Source: JACCSI01 sp963815285
Lineage (GTDB): Bacteria > Acidobacteriota > Vicinamibacteria > Vicinamibacterales > UBA2999
Assembly (NCBI GenBank): GCA_963815285.1
Contig: CAWFGB010000008.1
Location: forward strand, 248,001 to 312,000
DNA: 64,000 nucleotides
Reading direction: 5' to 3'
The translations under genes were made by a program, and so were the position numbers. The notes beneath the pieces are model-generated. The model was given only the letters and a program-made list of their open reading frames with translations, did no database searches and was not told the DNA's origin. Positions 43,848 through 51,763 of this stretch are shown here, in pieces (position 1 is the stretch's first letter; the number at the start of each line of letters is the position of its first letter).

Positions 43848-45541
43848 TGACCGCCCGCCTCATCGCACGCAGCTGTGTCGCTGTCCTGTTCACCTCGCTG
43901 TGTGCCGGGACAACAGGATCGGTGCGCGCGCAGGGGCCCGACATCGGGACCGATGCGCAGCGGGAGTCGGGCCGGGCCCTTTACGTCAAGAACTGTGCGC
44001 AGTGCCACGGAGAGAAGGGTGACGGCCAGGGCTATGCCACGCCGCATTTGTACCCCAGGCCCCGCGACTTCACGACCGCCAAGTTCAAAGTTCGGACGAC
44101 TCCTAACGGAGCGCTTCCGACCCATCAGGATCTTGCCAACGTCATCAGGCGCGGCATGCCCTACACCTCGATGCCGGCCTGGCCCGAGCTGACCGAGCAG
44201 CAAGTGTCGGATCTCGCCTACTTCATTAAGACCTTCTCCCCCGACTTCTCCAACCCAGAGAATGTGCCCAAGCCGGTTGAGCTCCCCAGCCCACCGAGCG
44301 CCACGAGTGAGTCAATCGAGCTCGGGAAGAAGCTTTACGTGGAAACTGGCTGCCTGAAGTGCCACGGTAACCTGGGTCGGGCTGACGGACCTTCGGCTCC
44401 AACGCTGACGGACGACTTGGGGCATCCGATCCGCGCGTCGAATCTCGCGCAGAGTTGGACCTTCCGGGGAGGGTCGTCCCGCGAAGATATCTTCCGGACG
44501 ATGAGCACGGGGTTCAACGGCACCCCGATGCCGTCGTTTTCCGACAGCCTCACGACCGAGCAACGATGGGCGATCACGGACTTCATCGTGTCCCTCTCGG
44601 GCAGCAACGGGCCTGGTTATACCAACCTCGTCATCGCCAAGCCTGCCCAGAATCCGATCGATTTGGCGAAGGGGACCGCGAACTTCGCATCCGCTCCTGT
44701 CGCCCGCTTTCCGATCATCGGACAGATCACGGAGCCCGGACGCGCGTTTTATCCTCCCGCGACCTCCGTGACCGTTCAGGCGGTCTACGACACCGAGTCA
44801 ATCGCCCTTCTCGTTCGATGGCACGACATGAGCGCGGAGAAAACGGGGAAGAACGAGCCGTCGCTTCCAGTGCCACCGGAGGAGGAAGAGTCGGCGCCAG
44901 GAGCTGCTTCGGCGGCCGGAGAAAGTCCGTTTGGCGACCAGGAGGTGGCTGCCCCGCAGCCCGCAGCAGACCCCTTCGCGGAGGCAGCGGCGCCAGCCGC
45001 CGCGGCATCCGAGTTCTCCGACGCAGTTGCGATTCAGATTCCTTCGCTGGTGTCGACGGGCGCGCGCAAGCCCTATTTCATCTTCGGCGACGCCCAGAGC
45101 CCGGTGGATCTCTGGTTCTTCGATCTGGCCCGCTCGGAGCCCCTTCAGTTCACCGGCCGGGGAAGCGCGGACGTCGCGCCGAACGACACGGGTGAGGTCA
45201 CCGGTGTCGCGAGTTACGACCAGGGAGAATGGTCGGTCATCTTCAAACGACCCCTTCGCGCAGCGTCGGGCGCCGCGTTCTCGCCCGGACAGTTCATGCC
45301 GGTCGCCTTCTCGGTCTGGGATGGGTTCTCGCGCGAGCGTGGCAACCGGCGGGGTCTCACGGTCTGGTACTCCCTCTACGCCGAGCCAGAAGAGGTTCCA
45401 TCGGCCGTCGGCCCGATGATTCGGACGGCGGTCATCATCCTCCTTATCGAACTGGCGGTGATCGCCTGGGTACGCGGCCGGTACGGGCGAAGTGAGGAAC
45501 TCGGTGGTGAGCGCGGACAACAGCCGGCCACGAGCGTGTGA
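43847..45541 (+). CDS. Diheme cytochrome c fused to an ethylbenzene-dehydrogenase-like heme-binding domain
   Basis: The 564-residue exported protein has a signal peptide, two cytochrome c domains with CAQCH (~51) and CLKCH (~169) and Mets in TSMPAW and TPMPSF, then from about residue 260 a beta-rich domain (SVTVQAVYDTESIALLVRWH, GEWSVIFKRPL, FMPVAFSVWDGFSRERGN). This resembles the heme b-binding gamma subunit domain of ethylbenzene/DMSO-reductase-like enzymes. An acidic/Ala-rich insert (PPEEEESAPGAASAAGES) interrupts it. A C-terminal helix (TAVIILLIELAVIAWV) anchors it. It is the last cytochrome of the CydA-like operon and probably hands electrons from soluble carriers to that complex. Its ATG overlaps the previous stop by one base (TAATG). 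Confidence 0.83.
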   Translation: MTARLIARSCVAVLFTSLCAGTTGSVRAQGPDIGTDAQRESGRALYVKNCAQCHGEKGDGQGYATPHLYPRPRDFTTAKFKVRTTPNGALPTHQDLANVIRRGMPYTSMPAWPELTEQQVSDLAYFIKTFSPDFSNPENVPKPVELPSPPSATSESIELGKKLYVETGCLKCHGNLGRADGPSAPTLTDDLGHPIRASNLAQSWTFRGGSSREDIFRTMSTGFNGTPMPSFSDSLTTEQRWAITDFIVSLSGSNGPGYTNLVIAKPAQNPIDLAKGTANFASAPVARFPIIGQITEPGRAFYPPATSVTVQAVYDTESIALLVRWHDMSAEKTGKNEPSLPVPPEEEESAPGAASAAGESPFGDQEVAAPQPAADPFAEAAAPAAAASEFSDAVAIQIPSLVSTGARKPYFIFGDAQSPVDLWFFDLARSEPLQFTGRGSADVAPNDTGEVTGVASYDQGEWSVIFKRPLRAASGAAFSPGQFMPVAFSVWDGFSRERGNRRGLTVWYSLYAEPEEVPSAVGPMIRTAVIILLIELAVIAWVRGRYGRSEELGGERGQQPATSV

Positions 45542-45558
45542 GGTCTTCGGAGGATTCG

Positions 45559-47580
45559 ATGTACAAGAGCATCTACGTTCCAGTCGACAACTCAGATCAC
45601 TCCAACCGCGCCATCGCCTGCTCCCTCGCGCTGGGCAAGGCGTTCTCCGCGAAACTCGTGGGCTGCCACGTCTACGCCGCAAAGCTGCACGACTATCGCT
45701 TCAGGCAGATGGAGTACACCCTGCCCGAGGAGTACATCGACGAGGTGGAACTGGAGCGCCAGCGCAAGATCCACGACAGCCTCATCACGATGGGCCTCAA
45801 GCTGATCTCCGACAGCTATCTCGACGGCATGTCGAAACAGTGCGGCCAATCGGGCCTCGAGTTCGAGCCGCGGATGATGGACGGGAAACATCACATCGAG
45901 ATCCTCAAGGATCTGGCGGGCTCCGAACACGACCTGGTCGTGATCGGCGCTGTCGGGATCGGACGCGCGCGGGACAGCGTGATCGGCTCGGTCTGCGAGC
46001 GCGTCGCCCGCCAGTCGGATCGCGATGTCTGGGTCGTCAAGCACGTTCCCGAGCCCGACGAGCCGGAGCGTGACACGATCCTGGTCGGCGTCGACGGCAG
46101 CCCGCAGTCGTTCGGCGCGCTCAGGACCGCCACCGACCTGGCGCGTACGTTCGGCAAGAAGGTCGAAGTCATCGCCGTCTACGACCCGTACTTGCACTAC
46201 TCCGTCTTCAACGGCATCGTCAACGTCCTCACCGAGCAGGCGGCGAAGGTGTTCCGCTTCGAGGAGCAAAATCAGCTGCACGAGGAGATCATCGACACCG
46301 GCCTGGCGCAGATCTATCAGTCGCATCTCGAGGTCGGCGAGCGGATGGTCAGCGACACGGGCATCGAGATCAAGAAGACGCTGCTCGACGGCAAGCCCTT
46401 CCAGAAGATCATCGACCACGCGCGCAAGACCAACCCGTGGCTAATCGTGCTGGGACGGATCGGCGTCCACAGCCCGAAGGACGAGACCAGCCTCGGGAGC
46501 AACGCCGAGAATATTCTCCGCTCCGCGCCCTGCGACGTCCTCCTCTCCACGCGGCTCGAAGTGCCGCGGCTCGACCTGCGCGCCGAGGAAACCATCCGAT
46601 GGACGCCCGAGGCCGAGGCGCGGATGACGCACGTGCCCGAACAGGTCAAGGGGATCGCCCGCACCGGCGTGCTTCGTCTGGCGCTCGAGAAGGGACATTC
46701 GGTCATCACCAGCGCGGTCATCGACGAAGCGATGGACCGGTTCATGCCGAAGAGCGCGTCGGCCGCCACTAAGGCGCTGGCCGAAGCGGTCGCGCTCGAG
46801 CGGGCGAAGTCCGGCCCGGTGTCGATGTGCCGATCGTGCGGCGTCGCGGCCACGCAGAGCGGCGCCGTCAAGTGCACCGTCTGCGGCTCCACGGACTTCG
46901 AGGTGATCTCGCAGGAGATGATCGAGAAAATTGCGGCGGCCGAGGGCGGTCTCGAAGAGGAGACCACTTACGACGGGCGCAAGCTGCGCTGGTCGGAGGA
47001 CGCGAGGAAAGGCCTCTGGACCATGAAAAACGCCTATCAGCGCCGCCGCGTCAAGGCGCGTGTCGAAAAGCGTGCGCGCATGATGAAGCTCGACGCGATC
47101 ACGCTCGACTTCGCCCGTCAGGTGATCGAGGAAGAAACCGGAGCGCCGCTCGAGATCCAGGGTCGTGCCGCGCATATCCCTGAGAACGCTGCCGCTGCGG
47201 CGGGCGAGGCGAGGCTCGTGGCCCGCGACGACAAGAAGAACCCGCTGATCTCGACGTTCGCGTGGACAGACGAGGCCGCGCAGAGGATCCTTCGGGTCCC
47301 GGCGGGCTTCATGCGGAACAAGACGCAGGAGCGGATCGAGGAGCTTGCGCGCGAGCACGCCGCCACGACGATCGATCTCGGGCTCGTCGAGGAAGGTATC
47401 GAAATCGGCAAGAAGATGATGGCGGAGATGATTGCGACCTACAACGCTCCCTCATCGGCTGGCACGAAGCCCGCGGCTGCGACGACGCCGGCGAACGATA
47501 ACGGCAACGGCACTGGCACGGGCACTGGCCGTGGGTATCTCAATGAGGTGAGCCCGCTCACCGCGCGTAGTGGCGATTGA
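45559..47580 (+). CDS. Tandem universal stress protein with three PCP_red-like domains and a zinc ribbon
   Basis: Start ATG 45559 has GGAGG nearby. The 673-residue protein has two UspA folds (1-165, SIYVPVDNSDHSNRAIACSL; 173-335, TILVGVDGSPQSFGALRTAT, with GRIGVHSPKD and GSNAENILR as the nucleotide-loop region). The C-terminal half has three copies of the small helical PCP_red domain named after protochlorophyllide reductase: IRWTPEAEARMTHVPEQVK (~345), LRWSEDARKGLWTMKNAYQ (~474) and FAWTDEAAQRILRVPAGFM (~566). A four-cysteine ribbon (CRSCG and CTVCGS, ~422-443) sits between copies one and two. I know of no defined function for this fusion. Its position after the cytochrome operon and before two more PCP_red genes suggests a role in cofactor insertion or protection of the respiratory complex. 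Confidence 0.82.
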   Translation: MYKSIYVPVDNSDHSNRAIACSLALGKAFSAKLVGCHVYAAKLHDYRFRQMEYTLPEEYIDEVELERQRKIHDSLITMGLKLISDSYLDGMSKQCGQSGLEFEPRMMDGKHHIEILKDLAGSEHDLVVIGAVGIGRARDSVIGSVCERVARQSDRDVWVVKHVPEPDEPERDTILVGVDGSPQSFGALRTATDLARTFGKKVEVIAVYDPYLHYSVFNGIVNVLTEQAAKVFRFEEQNQLHEEIIDTGLAQIYQSHLEVGERMVSDTGIEIKKTLLDGKPFQKIIDHARKTNPWLIVLGRIGVHSPKDETSLGSNAENILRSAPCDVLLSTRLEVPRLDLRAEETIRWTPEAEARMTHVPEQVKGIARTGVLRLALEKGHSVITSAVIDEAMDRFMPKSASAATKALAEAVALERAKSGPVSMCRSCGVAATQSGAVKCTVCGSTDFEVISQEMIEKIAAAEGGLEEETTYDGRKLRWSEDARKGLWTMKNAYQRRRVKARVEKRARMMKLDAITLDFARQVIEEETGAPLEIQGRAAHIPENAAAAAGEARLVARDDKKNPLISTFAWTDEAAQRILRVPAGFMRNKTQERIEELAREHAATTIDLGLVEEGIEIGKKMMAEMIATYNAPSSAGTKPAAATTPANDNGNGTGTGTGRGYLNEVSPLTARSGD

Positions 47581-48434
47581 GTGCTTATCGCTTCTGCCGC
47601 ACCGATGACATCGGGCTCCTCGTCGATGCGCTGAACCGCTGCTGGGCGCCGTATTATCCCGACGAGCCGCCGGTGACGCCGGCGGCATTCAAGCGGTCGA
47701 TTCGCGATCTGCAAGTCTGGTGCAGCAGCTGCATGGTCGCTTTCTCGGGCTCCGACCCGATCGGTGTCCTGATCGGCGCCAAACGGCTTTCAAGTACCTT
47801 CGTCCACAAGATCGCCGTCCATCCCGATCATCGGCGAGAGGGTCATGGGCGTCACCTGCTCACCTCGCTCGGCTCGAAGCTCGCGATTCTCGGCCCCCCA
47901 AGAATCGTCGCCGAGGTTCCCGAGGCGCTCGTGCCTGCCCGCGAGCTGTTCGCCGCCAGCGGATACGTCGAGGAGGCACGCCTGACAGACTATGTGTTGG
48001 ATCGTGAAGCGAACGATGTGGGAGAAGCAGCCGGGATGTTCGTGATCCCCCTGACGATCGACGATCTCGCCGCCAACGGTCTTCTTGGCGAGGATCATCC
48101 GCAGGTCTGCTGGGAGCGCTCGGTCGAAACCCTGACGGCAAGGAAGGACGACATCGCAGGCCTCGCCGTCGCCTCTGACGAGCGAATCGAGGCCTACGTC
48201 CTTTACGTGACGCGCGGAATGGAGGAGACGGAGATTGTATCGCTCCGCTCTTTCATCGACGATAGTGGAGCCCGTTTGAAGCAACTGCTCTCTCGGCTCC
48301 GCGCGCGAAGCACGCAGACCTTCCGGTTCCCGAAGGTCCACCCGGCCGAGATCTCGAAGGAGTGGGTAAAGACGCTCGGTTTCAGCCCCACCGGCGAGCA
48401 CCTACTCTACGCAGCGAGGGCGCAGTCCGCCTGA
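47577..48434 (+). CDS. GNAT-family N-acetyltransferase-like protein
   Basis: The 285-residue protein has an N-terminal GNAT domain with the acetyl-CoA loop region VHKIAVHPDHRREGHGRHLL, then a second, more degenerate alpha/beta half (LGEDHPQVCWERSVETL; AYVLYVTRGMEETEIVSL), suggesting a duplicated GNAT fold. TTG 47577 overlaps the previous stop (TTGA), which implies coupling with the stress-protein gene. The substrate is unknown; protein or small-amine acetylation in the same stress/cofactor context is possible. Confidence 0.8.
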   Translation: MSAYRFCRTDDIGLLVDALNRCWAPYYPDEPPVTPAAFKRSIRDLQVWCSSCMVAFSGSDPIGVLIGAKRLSSTFVHKIAVHPDHRREGHGRHLLTSLGSKLAILGPPRIVAEVPEALVPARELFAASGYVEEARLTDYVLDREANDVGEAAGMFVIPLTIDDLAANGLLGEDHPQVCWERSVETLTARKDDIAGLAVASDERIEAYVLYVTRGMEETEIVSLRSFIDDSGARLKQLLSRLRARSTQTFRFPKVHPAEISKEWVKTLGFSPTGEHLLYAARAQSA

Positions 48435-48454
48435 CCGAGCCCGCTGAAATGCAA

Positions 48455-48667
48455 TCAGTAACGGGCCCCGCGCGCATCGTCTGCCCCGGGTCGAGTCTGT
48501 CGGGACCCACCAACGTCCGGGCCAATGTCGGGATGACCCCGCGGCTTCCACCAGGTGAACCAGGTGTGCCCGTGCGCCCTTCCGCGACGGATGTACCAGA
48601 TGTAGTACGGAACCCACAGCCCGATCAAGAGCACGACCGCAATTACGACAGCAGTCGAGATGTCCAT
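48455..48667 (-). CDS. Small single-helix membrane protein
   Basis: The 70-residue protein has one hydrophobic helix (STAVVIAVVLLIGLWVPYYI) followed by a basic, Trp-rich segment (YIRRGRAHGHTWFTWWKPRG) and a disordered tail. A strong Shine-Dalgarno sequence, GGGGAGGAG, lies a good distance upstream of its ATG, supporting a real gene. It is antisense to the surrounding operon and splits the GNAT gene from the Mrp gene. No family is recognised. Confidence 0.62.
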   Translation of the reverse strand: MDISTAVVIAVVLLIGLWVPYYIWYIRRGRAHGHTWFTWWKPRGHPDIGPDVGGSRQTRPGADDARGARY

Positions 48668-48766
48668 TGCTCAGCTCCTCCCCTTCAGGGTTCTTCGATG
48701 CAAGCGGCGGTCCACGCCGTGAGCTCGTCCTGGGCGCCTTTGACGGTGTAAGCTATCGACCCTCGC

Positions 48767-48809
48767 CCCTTCGACAAGCTCATGGCGACCGTGAGCACAG
48801 GTAGAAGGG
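48767..48809 (+). repeat. Family-2 palindromic element in the mrp leader
   Basis: The sequence CCCTTCGACAAGCTCATGG continues through ACCGTGAGC to GAAGGG (48804-48809), a partly degraded long hairpin whose outer arms are CCCTTC and GAAGGG. It lies 16 bases before the mrp start. The rest of 48668-48824 shows nothing else. Confidence 0.65.
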
Positions 48810-48824
48810 TCGGAATATCCGCAA

Positions 48825-49775
48825 ATGAAGCGCTACTACGACATCGTCGGCGACGGAGGTTCCAGAATCCTCGAGCAGGTTGCCGAGCAGCGCACCCGCA
48901 TCACCGACGGGCTCGCCGAGGTGCGCCATCTCGTCGCTGTGGGCTCCGGCAAGGGGGGAGTCGGCAAAAGCACGTTGACCCTGCATCTCGCGGGCGCTCT
49001 GCGCGCCCGAGGGCTTCGGATTGCGATTCTGGACGCGGACTTCAACGGTCCTTCACAGGCGCGCATGGCAGGTGTCGAAGGAGCGCTGTTCGTTCCCGGC
49101 AGTCACAAAGTCTCGCTCCCGCGGACCAGGAACGGGATCGCGGTCTTCTCGATGGGCTCGGTGATCCCGGAGTCGGAGGCGCTCGAGTTCGACAGCGCCA
49201 CGCACGGAGAGTCCCACACGTGGCGCGCCACGAGGGAGTTTGCTCTCCTGGGCGAGATCCTCGAGTCTTTCGAGTGGGGAGCGCTCGATCTGCTGATGTT
49301 CGATCTGCCGCCGGGAGCCGAGCGGACCGTCCAGTACGCCGATTTTCTCGGGCCGCGGACCTCGTTCCTGCTCGTGACGATCCCTTCCGAGGTGGCACGG
49401 GGCGTGGTCGCGCGCTCGGTGGCCGCTCTATCGAAGGGACCAAATCGCCTCCTCGGTTATGTCGAGAACATGAGCGGCTACTATTGCCACGAGTGCGACG
49501 CCATCAAGCCGCTCTTTGTCTCACCAGAACGCTTCGACGCCGCTCAGGGCGGGCCATTGGGCCTGGGGATCCCTTGCCTCGGGACCGTCCCATTCGATCC
49601 CGAACTTGCCCGGCACTGTGATCGTGGGATCCCGCTCGCGGAACTGCCCGACACGCCCGTTGGCCGGGCCCTGGAGCATGTTGCGCAGCAACTTCTGGAC
49701 AGCCTCGAATCCACAACGCCAGCCTCTGCTCACGCTTCGCGTGAGCTACGGCCCGGCAGGGAGCATCCCCGATGA
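48825..49775 (+). CDS. Mrp/NBP35-type P-loop ATPase (iron-sulfur carrier-like)
   Basis: The 316-residue protein has the deviant Walker A of MinD/Mrp proteins, VGSGKGGVGKSTLTLHLAGA, the switch motif AILDADFNGPSQARM, LMFDLPPGAERT, and the paired-cysteine motif YYCHECDAI that bridges an Fe-S cluster in Mrp/NBP35 proteins. Mrp ATPases carry Fe-S clusters to client enzymes. The neighbours, a zinc-ribbon/PCP_red protein and a radical SAM enzyme, fit a client with clusters. A family-2-like sequence occurs near 49532. The C-terminus (SAHASRELRPGREHPR) includes a hairpin and looks non-conserved. It overlaps the next gene by four bases. Confidence 0.88.
   Translation: MKRYYDIVGDGGSRILEQVAEQRTRITDGLAEVRHLVAVGSGKGGVGKSTLTLHLAGALRARGLRIAILDADFNGPSQARMAGVEGALFVPGSHKVSLPRTRNGIAVFSMGSVIPESEALEFDSATHGESHTWRATREFALLGEILESFEWGALDLLMFDLPPGAERTVQYADFLGPRTSFLLVTIPSEVARGVVARSVAALSKGPNRLLGYVENMSGYYCHECDAIKPLFVSPERFDAAQGGPLGLGIPCLGTVPFDPELARHCDRGIPLAELPDTPVGRALEHVAQQLLDSLESTTPASAHASRELRPGREHPR
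49532..49550 (+). repeat. Possible family-2 element inside the mrp gene
   Basis: CTTCGACGCCGCTCAGGGC matches the family-2 core (CTTCGAC-NNN-GCTCAGGGC) seen at 51105 and 50282, and is translated as FDAAQG between CysXXCys and the last ATPase strand. It could be a chance match in native coding sequence. Confidence 0.4.
49728..49746. repeat. Perfect 8-bp hairpin at the mrp 3' end
   Basis: GCTCACGC-TTC-GCGTGAGC forms a perfect stem-loop within the last codons of the mrp gene, overlapping the start region of the zinc-ribbon gene. It is not followed by a T-run, so a terminator is unlikely. It may be another short mobile palindrome, or influence translation of the downstream start. Confidence 0.55.
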
Positions 49776-50239
49776 AGTTCCTCTGCGTCCCCTGCGATAG
49801 CCCGATGAAGCTGCAAACCGTGGGGCCCCCAGAGCGCGGCTCTTTGTCGATCGTCTACTCGTGTCCCGAGTGCGGCTACGAGATGGCGATGCTCACGAAC
49901 GCGTATGAGACACAGGTCGTTCAGTCTCTCGGCGTGCGCATCGGCCCAGAGGTCGACACTGGTGCATCGACTGCTTCCGGCCCCCGCTGCCCGTTCAGCG
50001 CGATGATACCGGCGACGGAAGGCACGTCCGAAGGTACGGGACACGCCACATCGACGGGTGCTGCCGCCGAGCCGATACCCGTCCGGTGGACTGCCGCCGC
50101 GGAAGCCCGGCTCGCAAAGGTTCCCGAGTTCGTCCGCCCGATGGCGCGGGTGGGCATCGAGAGATTCGCCCGAGAGAAGGGAGCGCTGGAGGTGGACGAC
50201 AAGATCCTCGACGCCGCTCGCGACTTCTTCGGCATGTAG
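49772..50239 (+). CDS. Zinc-ribbon protein with C-terminal PCP_red-like domain
   Basis: The 155-residue protein has an N-terminal ribbon with CVPC (residues 5-8) and CPEC (~30-33), a disordered middle rich in Thr, Gly and Ala, and a C-terminal PCP_red-like helix set (RWTAAAEARLAKVPEFVRPM, ending in ARDFFGM) that matches the repeats in the stress protein upstream and the tail of the radical SAM enzyme downstream. It starts in a 4-base overlap with the mrp stop. It may bind metal, or dock the carrier ATPase to its client. No enzymatic motif is visible. Confidence 0.82.
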   Translation: MKFLCVPCDSPMKLQTVGPPERGSLSIVYSCPECGYEMAMLTNAYETQVVQSLGVRIGPEVDTGASTASGPRCPFSAMIPATEGTSEGTGHATSTGAAAEPIPVRWTAAAEARLAKVPEFVRPMARVGIERFAREKGALEVDDKILDAARDFFGM

Positions 50240-50248
50240 GTCATCGAG

Positions 50249-51761
50249 ATGAACATCGCGGATCTGAAAACGAGCGCGCCTGCCCTGAGCCGAGTCGAAG
50301 GGTTCGCCCGTCCGTACGTCGTCTCCTGGAACCTCACCTACCGCTGCAACCTCGCCTGCGAGCACTGCTATCTCGACGCCGGCGGCACGCCTCTGGTCGA
50401 CACTGAGAACTTCGCCGATCGGAGCGAGCTCGGCACGGACGAGTGCTTCAGGGTCATCGACGAAATTGCCGCCTTCGCGCCTGAATGCATCACGATCCTG
50501 ACGGGCGGCGAGCCCCTCCTACGGCGCGACATCCTCGAGATCGTCCGGCGCGCGTCCGAGCGCGGACTCTGGGTCGTCGTCGGCACCAACGGCGTGAGCA
50601 TCACGGAGAACGTGGCGCGGCGCCTGGCGGAGGCCGGAGCACGGGGACTGTCCCTTTCCCTCGATGCTCTCGATGCCGATCGTCACGATCACTTCAGGAG
50701 AGTGCGTGGCGCGTGGCGCAACACGGTGGAGGGAGCGGAGATCCTCAACAGAACCGGCCTCCCCTTCATCGTGCAGACGACCGCGGGCTCGCACAATCTC
50801 GGCGAGCTCGAAGCGATCGCCGACTTCGCGCACAATCGCCTCGCCGCCAAGGTCTGGAACCTCTACTTTCTGGTGCCGACGGGGCGCGGGCAATTCATGT
50901 CGGACATGACCCCCGCGCAGTACGACGAGGTTCTCGCCTCGCTCTACCGGATCCAGAGGAAGTACGACCGCCGGATGCTCGTGAACGCGAAGTGCGCTCC
51001 GCACTACATCAAGACCGTTCTCGAGAATGCCGGAGACCGGTCAGATCCCGACAGATGCCCCACTTGGCCAAGGCGACGACGGGCAAGCCGAATCGACGAG
51101 GGCGCCCTTCGACCGGGCTCAGGGCAAGCCATCGTGGCCCGGTGCGTCTCCCATCAGGACCTACTCAGGGGGGGCCGGCGGCTGCCCGGCAGGGACGCAC
51201 TACATGGGGATCCGGCCGAACGGGGATGTCACGCCATGCCCATACCTTCCGGTCTTCGCCGGAAACCTTCGCAGGTCGCCTCTCGCGGACCTCTGGACGT
51301 CATCGGAGCTGTTCAACGGCATTCGCCGCCGTACCTCGCTCGGCGGGCGATGCGGAGAGTGCGAGATGAACGGACACTGTGGGGGGTGCCGCGCCCGGGC
51401 TTACGGGATGACCGGCGATCTGATGGCCGAAGATCCGCTCTGCACCCACACGCCCGGGAAGTTCGCGGGGTCCCCACTTCTCCTTGCCCGCCGTAGCCTT
51501 GGCGAAGGCGGGGCTCTCCACCGCCCTGCCGCCTCGAGGACGCCCGGGGCTCGCGCCATCGAGTACGGCCCCGAATCGCCGACGACGATCGCGTGGGACG
51601 ATGCGGCTGCCGAGCGCATGAAGAAGATCCCGGCGTTTGTCCGGGGCATGGTCGTCGGGGCCGTCGAGGAGTCGTGCCGCAAGAGCGGTCTCGACCGCGT
51701 GACCGTCGAAGAGCTCGAACGGATCCGCGCGCGGATGCCAACGCCGAAATTCTTTAGTTAG
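50249..51761 (+). CDS. Radical SAM/SPASM protein with C-terminal PCP_red domain; frameshifted
   Basis: From ATG 50249 the first ~260 codons hold the radical SAM core: cluster motif RCNLACEHCYLD, TILTGGEPLLRRDI, LSLSLDALDADRHDHFR and FLVPTGRGQFM, as in AhbD-like and related heme-modifying enzymes. At about 51045-51110 the sense shifts by one base into another frame with the SPASM part (GGCPAGTHYMGIRPNGDVTP, CGECEMNGHCGGCRARAYG, DPLC) and a PCP_red tail (AWDDAAAERMKKIPAFVRGM) that ends at 51761. Four short palindromic elements lie in the gene (50282, 51063, 51105, 51483), two exactly at the frame change. The gene is either inactivated or misassembled here. In context it may mature heme or another cofactor of the neighbouring respiratory complexes, which is inference. 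Confidence 0.82.
50282..50302 (-). repeat. Family-2 palindromic element in radical SAM gene
   Basis: On the minus strand it reads CCCTTCGACTCGGCTCAGGG, matching the copy at 51105 except in the three-base centre. It is translated as ALSRVEG between the start and the radical SAM core. Confidence 0.72.
51063..51087 (-). repeat. Family-1 palindromic element at the radical SAM frame change
   Basis: On the minus strand it reads CTTGCCCGTCGTCGCC and then TTGGCCAAG, 22/25 identical to the copy at 51483. It lies only 17 bases from the family-2 copy at 51105. Confidence 0.65.
51105..51125 (+). repeat. Family-2 palindromic element at the radical SAM frame change
   Basis: CCCTTCGACCGGGCTCAGGG plus a final C, the family-2 core, is translated as PFDRAQG. 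With the family-1 copy at 51063 it makes a ~65-base block of inserted-looking sequence between the core and SPASM halves. Confidence 0.72.
51483..51508 (+). repeat. Family-1 palindromic element before the PCP_red tail
   Basis: CTTGCCCGCCGTAGCC followed by TTGGCGAAGG, the clearest family-1 copy, is translated as LARRSLGEG in the linker between the SPASM and PCP_red parts. Confidence 0.75.
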
Positions 51762-51763
51762 TG

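Noticed and set aside
49728..49746. Hairpin at the mrp 3' end considered as a terminator
   Set aside because: There is no T-run, and the downstream gene overlaps the mrp stop, so termination here would be self-defeating.
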